The translations under genes were made by a program, and so were the position numbers. DNA of 64,000 nt, taken from NCBI GenBank assembly GCA_946811695.1, contig OX328126.1, forward strand, positions 86,065,536 through 86,129,535, given 5' to 3'. How positions within the stretch are numbered: the first letter of the stretch is position 1; every line of letters starts with the position of its first letter. A model generated the notes under the pieces. The model was not told the origin of the DNA, made no database searches, and worked only from the letters and a program-made list of their open reading frames with translations. Shown piece after piece: positions 10,487-22,519 of the stretch. The stretch is from Gonocerus acuteangulatus. Lineage: Eukaryota > Arthropoda > Insecta > Hemiptera > Coreidae.

Positions 10487-13330
10487 ACAGTCAATCAAAG
10501 CTCGTTCTTCCGAGTACTTCACTCTGCTCGCATCGACTACACACACTCATCGCACACACTCTTTTCTCTATTATCTACATTTATAGGATAATCGAAAATT
10601 GTGACAAATTAGATTTAAGGGACGATTTTATTTTGTATTAATGTTTAGTTTTCTATATTTATCTGTAGGTACCTCTTTACCTCTTCTTGTAAGTAATAAC
10701 ACCAAATTAATTACTAATTATAGGAAGTTTCTTCAGCCTTCTGTTTAGTTTAATTGGTGAAATTGTGTGTATAGGAAGTTTAAAACATTGCCTTAACTGT
10801 TAGAAAGCATTATCTCTATAGCAACATAGCGTAGTAGTTAGCAAACTTTTATCCATTATGCATTTGGAATACGAACGTTTATGTAGCTGGTGTTTATGAG
10901 TGATAATGTTATAAAAGTCTGATTATCTTTTGTTTTATAATAAATATTTATATTTTTGCAGAATTTTTCTTCTAGCCAATGCTAGTTATTTCTATTGCAA
11001 ATATACTGTTCATTGCCTTAATCGTGTCTGTTCTTTAGTGAGGGAACAAAAAGAATCGTTGATTTTGTTTACACATAGTGAATTCATGGCAGGCATTGCA
11101 GTCAGCAGCACAATTTGCTTTCTTATGTTTTCTCTTTACATAAATCAAGAATTTTATAAGTATTCAAAAAATAATTTTAAAATATTTTCTGATAATTTAT
11201 TTGTCAAATACTATGAATGTGAATTCCGTGACTGGGAAATGGCCATTTAATTTATTGGAGGAAATATCCCTGGTATCCTCGTGGTAGCAATAAGTCAGCA
11301 GATTGTAAATTCTTAACGCTAGATTTACCAGAGTCATTTTGACTGGTCGTGCAATTTCAATTCAAAATTTCTACTACATATAACATTTGCTTTCCTAAAT
11401 GATGTTATGACTTTTGCAACTATAAGTAGAGAATACATTTAATGAACTTAATGTTACTTTATATATATTAGTAACAAATATATTTTTTGTTATTGACAAT
11501 TATACCAGAACCAGGTCTTGTAAATCTAGTGTTAATAAGGGAAGTACATCAGGGGTTGACATGAGGTGTAGAATTTCAAAACAGGATATAACCAAGTTGC
11601 ACAACTTTTCAGGAGACAAAAAAAAAAAAAAACTAAACTGGTATAATATCGAAAGGAAATTAATATTTTCAAGGTCACACTAACATTAATTTCCTTGTTT
11701 TTGATGATTTTTATGAATTAAAAAAAAAAAAAAGTTCAGTAATTATCCCCAAATAGAGTTCCCCTCTCCAGCATTAGGCACTGATATTTACGTAGTATAA
11801 GTTTGTATATTGATACGAGTTTAAATAACGTTTGTTGCTTGCATCTGCTTTAACTATAGAATCCTCGACGTTTGAAAGGTTTAGTTTCTTTGATTGATCC
11901 TCCTGTATTTAGAGCCATTTAATACTATATAATTCAGCCTAAATATTTCTTATAAATACTGAGTATTTATTAATGAAAATTCCTCCACCAAGGTCCTACT
12001 TTCCGATCTTTGGTTGATTATCTTAGAGCTATTTAGAATTGCCAACTCGAGGTCCAGTGAAGGCCTAGGACATGTACTTCCTTAATCAATGTCTTCTTCT
12101 CTTCTTTTTTCTGCTTGAAGCTTTCCTAAGCTATTCTACGTTTCAAACTTACTTTAACACCTTCAGGCCCAGTGTCGTGGCATATCTGTTAGAGAGATGA
12201 GTTCTGCAGGCCCAGAGTCGTGGCGTGTGCGGTAGGTTTGCGAGTATGGTATCGTATGGTACTGAATCTTCCCAAAAATAAGCGGCCCCGCTGTCATGGC
12301 TTATTTGACACTTAACTAAATTGTAATTTATCCACTAAAAGTAAATCATTTCAAAAGTTTCTTCGCTTATTTATTTTTGTTTTATATGTTTGCCGAAATA
12401 ACTATACAAAAGGAAAACTTGGGCCCTGATGGAAATTTTGTTCGAAGCCCTTGATCCTGAAAGTGTTTATGACAAGGCTAACAACGCAACTCAGCCTCAT
12501 CTACAACATTTTTGTGAATGTTGAAATTTAAGTTGCCTATTTCAGTCACTTCACCTCATATTTTTTCAAACATGTATTTTTGATGGAATGTTTAATTTAA
12601 TATTTTTGGCTATTCTGATGAAATAAAGTTATTATTTATTTTTTATGTAATCTTTCTTACAAAGAAATAATTTAAACTAATATACATTTAAGTCAAACGG
12701 AATAGTGGTTATTTATATTTTGAAAATGAGGAGTCTATTAAAAAATAGCATCAATAATAAAATAAAAATTGATACGTGGAATGTATAAGTCTGCTAATTT
12801 AGCTACTGTTATATAAAACAAAAATCGAGAGCTTAAATGGTTTGTCCTTTCTGCTTGATCTAAGCCTTCAATTTTAATTGTGAAAAAGTTTCTTCTTTGT
12901 ACATGAAAACTTGTTATTAAATTCTGTACAATAATTTCTGTTTGCTTCTTCAATATTGGAGGAAGGGAGTGAAAGTTTTAATTTTGTTTTCAATTCATTC
13001 GTTTGTGGTTTAACACTCGGTTCGTGTTCAAGTACTATAAATTAAAACAAAATGCAGGTCTGCAGACTTTGTGTGAGTAAAATTATAATATGGTTTTATT
13101 TATCTAAAAAGAAAATCGTATTTCTTATGAAACCTGACACTTAAAAAAAAAAATTACTAATTTATTTTTTTTTTGGGAGGATGTAGAAGAGTCCCTGCAG
13201 ACCTCATACTTCACACATTCCTCCGAAACAGCTCATTCCCGTTAGAGGAGCAAGTTTATTGATTGTTAAAACATATTCAAGGTGCAATATGTTTTAAAGA
13301 AAGGTAAATCATTCAGTTTGAATTACTTTA
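10487..13330. other. TMX1 3' UTR and intergenic DNA, no coding sequence recognised
   Basis: Contains the TMX1 3' UTR with two possible poly(A) signals, A and T homopolymers, and two copies of a CAGGCCCAG.GTCGTGGC motif near 12164-12225 that recur loosely near 14739 and 63300. The 106-codon open frame at 10930-11250 looks like chance in AT-rich UTR. Confidence 0.5.
10939..10944 (+). other. Candidate poly(A) signal of the TMX1-like gene
   Basis: AATAAA lies about 450 nt after the TMX1 stop, in AT-rich DNA. A second AATAAA at 12622-12627 would give a longer 3' UTR. Which is used cannot be told from sequence. Confidence 0.4.
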
Positions 13331-13802
13331 CTATAGCCCGTTCAGTTAGATGGAATAGTTCAAATCCTGCAAGCGCAAAATTCTGCGGGAGTTATTCCCG
13401 ACGGATCTGCCATTTGCATTACTATTTCATTAAACAACACGCTACTTTAAACTCATTAAACAATTATTATGTCTCGTTTTGGACCAGGGAAGGCTTTGTG
13501 AGGTCAGGCAAGGGCGATAGTATTTAATATTTATCAATACTCAGTCAAAGCTAAGGCTAAAAACAATTTAGACTATAGCTATAACGTTGCCAGTTGAAAT
13601 AGATGGTTAGATGGACAGAAAAGGGCGTGGCCTATATTCCCGGTACAAAATTGGCAGTAAAAAGTCTCTCAGTCATAACCTTATCACTATGAAATTTAAA
13701 ACATTTTCAGTCTTAGCTTTGGCTAAGTATTGATAAATATTAAACTCTATCTCCCTTATCTAACCTCCCTAATCTTAAATGAGACATATTCAGTTTTTAT
13801 AG
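13331..13802. mobile_element. Long-TIR MITE, CTATAGCC family, copy 1
   Basis: Begins CTATAGCCCGTTCAGTTA and shares its body with 43910-44469 (CCGCCATTT.CATTACTATTTCA, TTTATCAATAC.AGTCAAAGCTAAGG, AAAAGGGC.TGGCCTAT). An internal inverted repeat is formed by about 13530-13570 and 13700-13745 (TTAATATTTATCAATAC and its complement). The right end is diverged. Confidence 0.7.
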
Positions 13803-14356
13803 TAATTCATGTTAAGTGTTTGATCATTAAAAGGCTTTGCTAATGGTGGAACAGAAGGGAGAGTGCAGGGGGAACATGGGTTTATCTGAACTGGCTATAA
13901 CTTTATTTGAAGATAATTTTGTTAGTCGTTACACATTTGGAAGGATTTGAAAATCATTTGGTTGAATTGTAAAGATTATTTTTTATTTGTATTCAAATTG
14001 TCGGCACCTTATTGTAAATAATGATTGTGAATTGTAAAAAGGTTTCTTATAGCAATTTATTACTTTTGCCTAGATGCTAGCGTGTATGTGTATTTGGAGA
14101 GTGCTTTGTCTTATTAACAAGTATTATATATAGTATTTTTTTACATTATTTAACTACAGGGCTCTTTGTTTCTATTGTAGTTTCCCAGCTAATTATTTAT
14201 AGACAATTGCTATTTATTTTATTAAAATCTTGTTATAAATTTGTAATTAGATATTTAATAATGAGGATTTTTTAAATATAAATATTTATCTGCATTTTTG
14301 ATCTATTAATATTCTTTATTTTCACCTTCCTTTTAGCACATTCTTTCTAGCTTTCA

Positions 14357-14655
14357 GGGGCCGAGGTTTGCTCAGTGGTAGAGCTGTGGACTAATAAGCT
14401 GGAGGACCTGAGTACAAATCCCGAGGACACTCTAAAAATGTTTATCTTCTAGTGTCTTCGTTCATGGGTTGGATTCGGCCTCCCTGACCGTCCCTAGGCC
14501 AACCCGGTCTTTAATTAATTTATTAATGGGTACTTTGGTGCTAATGACCCTAGGAGTCGAAGCAGCAAAGGGGAAAATCAGACGGCCAGAGCATAGCACT
14601 GACCACACTATCTCCCTAGCGTGCCTTATGGTCATGGATAACTGATTCATGACCA
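14357..14655 (+). mobile_element. tRNA-derived SINE, family 2, copy 2
   Basis: The head GTTTGCTCAGTGGTAGAGCT plus B-box-like GAGTACAAATCCC gives a recognisable tRNA-like promoter. The body matches 7821-8088. Confidence 0.82.
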
Positions 14656-14657
14656 TT

Positions 14658-14699
14658 CAAAGCCGCCCAACACCAATATATTGGTGTTGGGCGGCTTTG
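14658..14699. repeat. Perfect 42-bp palindrome
   Basis: CAAAGCCGCCCAACACCAATA followed directly by its exact reverse complement, with no spacer. It abuts the end of the SINE. A half-site AACACCAATATATTGG recurs at about 14712-14727. Confidence 0.95.
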
Positions 14700-14972
14700 G
14701 CCCTGACAACAGAACACCAATATATTGGCATTAGCATTTCAGGCCCAGTGTGTTAGTGAGTGACATGTGTGAGACTTCTCCGAAGAAGATTTATCGCAGC
14801 TCCAGGAAGTGTTATTAGGTAGAGCATTCTAGGATTTCGAGGAAGACAGCGGGCCTTTTCCCAAGCGGAAACAATGTAATTTGCTGTTGAAGCATTGTAG
14901 TTTCAAGAAGAATTCAAGTAGTACAAAGGTGTTAAGTGTAAAGGTTTTGCACTAATTAAAGAATATATATAT

Positions 14973-16131
14973 TGTAATGATCTAAAAGGGGGTGCTCTAG
15001 AAAGAGTCAGTTTCTGGCATAGCAAAGAGTAGCATTCCTATTCATAATAAAGGCTAAGTTATATTCCATAAGTCCATCACAAATATTATCTTTTGTCAAC
15101 CAATTAAATAAATAAAAGAGTAATAAAAGGGATAGCAATTGGCAGTGCTTAGCTTGGCAGTATTTATTTTTTTAAAGGCAGTGTGAAATAAAAGAAGATT
15201 CCAAAGTCTCGGCTAGGAGTGATAAGGCATAGAGAGATACAAGTTTCCCAGGAAGATAAGAATAGAGGTGCTTCCAAAGATGACCTTTGAACCTCCAGGT
15301 GGCGATCGCTGTAGACAAACACCCTTGGTATGGTGGGAGTAATGCCTCTATAAAAAGGGCCTTCCCCCACCACTCGCTCTCATTCGAGCACCAGAGACGA
15401 AGGGCACACGATATCCCTGCAGAACCAGCTGGTCAGCCGACACCAAGCTCTCACTTCATCTTCACTTGATGGCCAGACACCACTCTATGATCTAGCAGCC
15501 GACCATCATTCTCCTCAACATGCCGACATAACTACAACCAGTCTTCCTCTTCACTTCCAGAACATCATCCGTATCATATGCTGAGTATAACTCAATAACT
15601 GCCAATCTTCAATTAAATTCAAAAGCTAGCTAAAATTTCATAATGGCCAATATTTATATTTTAATATATAAGTTAATATTTTAATTATGTTCAAACTTTT
15701 CTTTAATAACCAACATTGATACAATTATGTGAGTCAAGCACCTTTCTTTTTTATATTTTATTTTATATCACAGCCATGCCAAATCATAAATTATATCTTT
15801 TATTCAATATAAGTCATTTGTTTCCAACTCTATTTTATTTACTATGAACCTTTCTCCTGGTATTTAATATGGTCTCAATACATAAAAGGACAGATGGTAA
15901 GAAGTGGTTCTAATTTGATATTTCTCATGCTTTTCTTTCAGGAAATTTATTAAATTAATTTAATTATTCAAATGGTTTTATTCATAAATCCGTATGTGGT
16001 GAGTTTGGTAATATTAAATGAACCCTGAGATATAATGAAAATATAAGAAAAACATTACAAATCAACCTTTTCTATAATAACTTTTAAACATAATTTAACT
16101 TTCTTTATCTTCCCCCCACCAAAACACCACA
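14973..16131 (+). mobile_element. LTR-like unit, copy A, inserted in an (AT)n tract
   Basis: A 1159-bp unit starting TGTAATGATC and ending AACACCACA (TG...CA), with ATAT on both sides. The reverse complement of 57675-58857 matches it end to end. It contains a TATA box (TATAAAAAG at 15349) followed about 30 nt later by an initiator-like CTCATTC. No internal retrotransposon coding region is attached, so solo LTR is the best reading; a non-autonomous element with an internal promoter is possible. Confidence 0.6.
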
Positions 16132-16154
16132 ATATATATATATATATATATATA

Positions 16155-16328
16155 CCCGGCAATTTGTGAATTAAAGACAATAGATAGAAACTAAATAAAG
16201 TTAGGAATAGCATGGAATGTAGAGTGAGAATTGGAGTGTTTATGGGCTAATAGAGCCCCGTCTGAGGAAGGAGACAAGGTGAAAGCCGTCTGAGTGACAA
16301 GTCCGTACATAGTCCAGTCTGGAAAGGG
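16155..16328 (-). mobile_element. TTAA-type MITE, copy 2
   Basis: Reverse-complement copy of 62755-62944, including CTCAGACGG/GGGCTAATA and TAGGAATAGC motifs. It ends GAAAGGG next to TTAA at 16329-16332; the other end abuts the (AT)n tract. Confidence 0.6.
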
Positions 16329-16417
16329 TTAATATAAAAAAGTCTGCTTCAGTGCTACAACATCTGTATAAGAAAATATACAGGAAACAAAAAATGAAAT
16401 TATATTATTGTAAATGT

Positions 16418-16434
16418 TTTATTTATTTTTTATT
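16418..16434 (-). other. Poly(A) signals of the laminin alpha gene
   Basis: Three overlapping AATAAA hexamers (TTTATT on +) lie about 60-75 nt after the laminin stop, implying a short 3' UTR. Confidence 0.6.
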
Positions 16435-16494
16435 AAAGGATAATAATTTATTACAAAAAATAAAAAAAAATTAAATATACAAATTTTTACACAT

Positions 16495-17209
16495 TTAATC
16501 AGGGCAGATCCCACCAGTAACATTACCAAATATATTCTTTGGTTCTATTCTTTCTTTATTTTTTCGTATTGCAATGTTCCTTATACATCCAACATATTGA
16601 ACTTTGGATTGGACTCCCCTAAGACTCTTGAGATTCGGGTGTCCTCCGAGGTAGAGCGTATGCTTTGTCTCGTGATCTTTCTTCAGGTGTCCTCCAATAC
16701 TTGGGTCAGAGTACTTATCATCGACGGCCACCGTTAGAATATTTCTTGCTTTAATCGCTGTAAAATTCAGATAATATTTTAACAAAACTCATCTTCCTCA
16801 ATACTCATCACAAGTAATTGAGAAGTGTTTTAATTAAATAAATCAATTGTTTTTTGGATTGTACCTCACCTTATGAAATTTATTTAAACTTTTCTACTCT
16901 TAAAACTAATTTAACTAGTTGTACCATTTTCACATTATATAAAGACAAAGATGATTATTATGAATTTAATGTGTACATTACCTGTGATAGTATGCCAGTT
17001 CCCATCGCAAAGCAGGTATGGATCTTTTGGTTTGAAAGAGGCAACGATCTCACCGCTTCCGACGTCCACAGACATTCTCACCTCACCATCCAAGAGTTCG
17101 AGGACGAAGTAAGCTTCTCTCGAATGGACAGAGAGCAATAGACCAGAAAGAGCTCGAGGCTTTATTTCCATCACAATGTCAAGCCTTAATCCAACTCTGA
17201 ACTTCTCAT
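16495..17209 (-). CDS. LanA: Laminin alpha LG5 domain and stop
   Basis: Exons 16982-17209 and 16495-16757. Shows [46 protein letters not shown] and VQYVGCIRN, ending in [10 protein letters not shown] and TAA at 16495-16497. Confidence 0.92.
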
Positions 17210-20200
17210 CTAAAAACAATATGAATATTCAGCATTTAACAGCTAAAAATAGAACAGAAGCATATTTGTAATAATGTTTTCCTAGAACGAATGATCAGCG
17301 AAGTGAGAAAGCGGAAGGATTGATTTGCTCTTAGGATAATGTCAGTTTCCTGTTATGGTACCTGAAATCTTGCTTCTCTTTGAGATTTTATTTTATATGC
17401 GTTTATATTTTTCAGAAATTTACATATATTAAATTCTCCTTTCCTATCTTTCTGGAAAGAGTAAGCATCTGTAAGATGAAATGCAAAAGAATTCAATGAA
17501 TACTCACATAATTTAGCATAACCGCCATCATTTGAGAAGAATGCTTCTTTATACTCCAAATCACAAGGACTGATCCTAACTTTCTTGCTAGGCTTCCCAA
17601 CAGATTGGTTATTCAGTTTGAAATCTCTAATGCAACCATCTAATGAATTATTAATCCCCTAAAATATAATAAATCATTTATTACATTAACACAAATTAAT
17701 CAGATCAGAATAAAAATGGTCCAGTTAACAAATGTTAAAAAATTGAGTGTCCTCATTTTTTGGGTCCTACGAGAAGAATAGAAAATATTGAGAACAATTT
17801 TTTCAAAATAGTTTCTAGGTTGGAATTGTGATTTATTCCAATTCTTGATTTAAGAGATATACTAGGATTCAGTTGGAACTTTTTGTTGATGTTTGACATT
17901 CATCTAAACTAATATGTTTAAATTTTGGTTGCTTTGGAGTTGATGCATTAAAAAATCAATTTGGATTATACCACACCTCTCAGCTGTCCGCCAAATACTG
18001 AATGGATTTGAAGAAAAAAAGTATTCAAAAGCTGTTTTCTTAAGAGTGGTCAGCATTTGACACAGTGCGGCACAAGGGTATTCTGTATAAACTCAAAAAA
18101 ACATTGTCACTGTGCTATCTTGGAAATATTATTTCTTCTTTGTTCCGCAACAAAAGAAAATTTTAAATAAGAGTGAAAAACAGTGTCAGTCGAAAAATGA
18201 GCATCTCTGCTGGTGTACCACAAGGAGCAGTACTGAGCCCTTTACTGTTTAACACTTTTGCTGCGGGTGTCATTAAGGAAGGACACTAGCGATCCTACCC
18301 ACTTACCATGTTATCAAGACTTCTTTCATTTGCAATAATTTATCCAGTTATTTTCTATTTAAAAAATGTTCTGTTTATTTTATTTAACATGGAACTTACT
18401 TGCTAGAAAGAAATTAGAGCTCTTACCTTCACATTAAATGAGACTTTTTGAAAAATTTCTGGCGAATTGATGATAGGTCCTGGATCTAATCCACCAATGA
18501 AACAGTAGGTTGTTACATTGATTGTTTTTGCAGTGCCTTGGGACTGTCCTTCTGAAGACTCATTGTCCACTTTGAGTGTTCCAAGATTACCTTGACGGTA
18601 GAATCTAATATTGTGCCATTTTTTATCATTCACAATCACACTTGAAGTTATGTGTGCAGGACCAGAACCACAGTTGAAACGATAATTCACCTGTTTGGCA
18701 AATTAGAAATTTCTATAATTAAAAACAAATAACACAGAGTGGTGATTATATTTGAATTGAAGGATATGCTCTCAAGAAGGATAACTTTTCAAAGTTTGAG
18801 ACTAGATTGAATTTATAATAAAGTAATTTTTCATTATATTCTCTACATTCTTTGTATTTGCAGGCAGGTATTATAAAAGAAAAAACTAACAAAAAATTAG
18901 TATCTAAATTATAGCAAGGTAACTACCAAAATATGAAGGTTTTTATTGTTGTTATTAAAGGTGTTTGCTGTATTTGACTGTCAATGTTGGATAAAATCAT
19001 AATTACAATTACGATTATAATCACAGGCTTTTGAGATGTGATTATGATAACGACTGAAATCACAGACCTTGGAGATATGATTATGATTATATTTATTTAT
19101 TTAAATTTTAACGCCCATTTATTATTGAAAACAAATTTTAGGACGGGTGATTACAGGAGTGATTACGATTACACTTGTAAACATACCTTTGATTGTATTC
19201 AAAACAGTTTTCTGTAATTGCGACTATAATCACAGCTGTTTCTTTGATTATGGCTGTTAAAGACAAAAAAATAGTGATTACTATTGTAATCACAGAAAAA
19301 AAAATAGTTGTAATTAAAGGCATAATCACAGAAAAAAATAGTAGTAATTACAGGCATAATCACAGAAACAGCTGTGATTACATTTGTAATTACAGAAAAA
19401 TGTTGTGATTACGAAGTGTAATCGCAATCTCGCTTGTAATTACAATTATAATCATAATAGTAATCACATCTTGAAAACCTGTGGTTATAATCGTAATCTT
19501 AATTATGATTACGCCCAACACAGTTATCTGTGCGGTAACTGTTATGAAGTCAGCCTATAGCTAAAAATCGACTATATGGTGAGGGGAGGGAAGAGTGAGA
19601 AGAAAGGCAATCAATACAGGGGGGGGGGGGGCACCAGAAGACATCTCTCATTTTGCCTAGCGACTATCATTTTGCTGTGCATCAGGTTTGCCTTTGAGAA
19701 TGTGCTCCGCCCATCCTTTCGCAAATTGTCGATCTGAGAACCTTCCGGTTGTCGGGAAAAACGGTTGCAAAATCGTAGTATGGGGAAGGTATTTTGTGGT
19801 TTTATGATAGCTATGCCCTTAGTACTAGTGAAAGTCCAATAACTTTCAATTTACTTTCAGAAATGTAGCCTCCACGAAACAGGACAGTTCTCCCTCTTCT
19901 CCATAGCCCTGAAGAAGAAACGTTGGTGTTTAACTATAAAATTTACTTTTTAAATTTAATACTTTATACTTTTAGTCGGAGACTATAAAATTTAGTTTTT
20001 ATTGAATCAAAAAATACCGAAACCCTGATAATCAACACCTTGCACTATTTTAGGAACTATTTTAACTGGAACTATTTTAGTTCCGAAAATCTTGCCTATC
20101 TTGGAGATTACATTCCAGCTCTAATATAGATTTGTTTCATACTGAAACATGTTAATAAATTACTTATTCATTTAGAAAAAATAGCAAGAAGTTAGAAAGC

Positions 20201-22466
20201 AAAATATTGAGAATTTATATTCTAAGCTTTCATAATTAAAAAAATATTTTACAGTAATTCAAATTACCTGTCCTTGACTGAGGTAAACTGCAACAAAGTC
20301 AACATGCCTGGTGTCTGAGACATAAAATATCAGTCCTTCGCTGGCTCCAGTCTTTATGTCAATTGAGAATTCAAAACGCTGACGTAGTTTTGTTAGAACA
20401 GAGTATTCTAATCTACTTCCAGCAGCTGGATCTATTGAAATAAATTAAAAAAAATATATATGCTGTAAAGATCACCCAGAAAATTGTTGTATATAAACCC
20501 TCTTTATAATGTTCAATTTATAATGTTGACTTCTTATTATTCTCATTGCTTTAAAATAACAATAAAATTGCAAAATGTTTATTCATCATTGTAATGCTCG
20601 AAACATGACAAATTGTATAATATTTTATTAACCCCTAAGGTGCTGAGAGCACTGGTGGCTCGGGGAGAGAAGGTCCCGCTGTGCTTATAGCCACCCTGGT
20701 GGCTCGGGGAGAGAAGGTCCCGCTGTGCTTAAAGCCACCCTGGTTGCTCGGGGAGTGACGGTCATACTGTGCTAAAAGCCAATAAGGCACCTTTCCCTTT
20801 TTGCCCCTACACCCACCATGGTGGTATGAGAATTTACGGTTCCACTGTGCTGAAAGCCACTACAATGCTAAAGAGCATCGGAGTGGCTTGCATGAGAATT
20901 GGATATATATTCTACTTAAATATAGTTTTATATATTATTAGTATTAGTTTTATTTATAGGGGGCCAGCTCCTGACGGAGTTGTTGCCCCTGTATCTATTG
21001 TTTCCTTTGCCCTTCCCTGGTATTTGTAGGATACGTTTACCACATCCAAATAAATTTACCCAGTTTGTCTCTAGCAGCCTTGCTAAGGCTTGGGAGCCTG
21101 TTGGTGAAGGTAGGGAAATGAATAGGCCAACCTTCACTGGTTTTATTATTATATTTTTATTCAGTTTTGTGTAACTCTTTTACATATTGAATAATAAAAA
21201 AATAATTAGACAATATTTCAAAATGAGATCAGACATCTATCATCAGCATTGTTTAAAAATTTTAATTATTATTAATACAATAGACTCTCCCTAATCCGGT
21301 GTCGTCGGGACCGGGATCAGAGAATTCAGTTAGAAGCGGTCACTTATTTATTTGAAAAATCGTATTATTTGAGGATATAATAATATGTACCATTTTTAAT
21401 ATTGCATATTTAAAACAGTAAATAGTATTAAAATTACTTTTAAGACTTTTGCTCCACTTGCGATGAATGTTTGAACTAGACTGGCTAAAATCAGCTGTTC
21501 CAGCTGCAGGTGCCTTAGTAGAAACATTTATTTTCTTAGTAAAAACATAAGTTCATCCCTCTAAAACGAAACATATATATCTTATTTGACTTCCATTCAA
21601 TGAAACAAATGTTTGGCTAGCTAGGAAGGGAAGTTTTTCTAAGAACCCTCGAGCAGGTCTTGTTCCGGCTAGTTCTCAGATACGCCACTCATTCCTCTCG
21701 GAGACTGACAAATCAGAGAGAGTGATGGATAACAGAACACCAGATAAGGGAGAGTCTACTGTAACATATTCTCGCAAAACAGTTTTAAAATGAAAGTGGT
21801 TAGCGCAGTGTAATTCATTCAGGACTGAGGGATGAGCGTGAGGGAGGCATTTCTGGATCTCATCATCTCCTGCAGCCAGAAGCATCAGAGCGTAAGGGGA
21901 AAAAGGCCATAATACATAAAAATAAATATGAAGAAAAAATATTGGAACATGAATTGTATGAAAAATAAATAGTGTTTCTCACCGATTTTATAAGTAGTAT
22001 ATTCCATTTCTTGCAATGGCGTTGAAGGATAGAGTGGAAGTTTGCACTGTGGTGGGTGATCTTCTCTTGTGATTTCAGGTTTGGGAGTCGTTAATGGAAC
22101 TTCTTCTGGCTTCTCCACTTCTGGTTCCTCTGTAGAATTCCAAAGGCATATTAAGGGGAAGAGTAATGACAATGCATATAATAGAAAAAACAAACAAACG
22201 GTACATCTAAGAAAGCCAACCAATTGTTGAAATGTTACGATTTTATCGGTACTTACTTTCAGTTTTACTTTCCTTATCATCAGGTATGTGGTCCTGTTTC
22301 ACTGTAAAATAAAAATATATAAAAAAGTATGTCAAAATAGATTTTAACAATTTTTCAATTAACCGTTCTGAGACCATGAAGAAATTTGGCGAGGAAAGAA
22401 AGTGGAAAAGAATGAGTGAAAATGTCAAAAGATATAGAGTCCATGTATCGAAAGAGTGTTGAGGAA

Positions 22467-22519
<53 letters not shown>

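Noticed and set aside
10930..11250. 106-codon open frame after TMX1
   Set aside because: No domain, biased AT-rich composition, lies in the 3' UTR region; its start codon overlaps a likely poly(A) signal.
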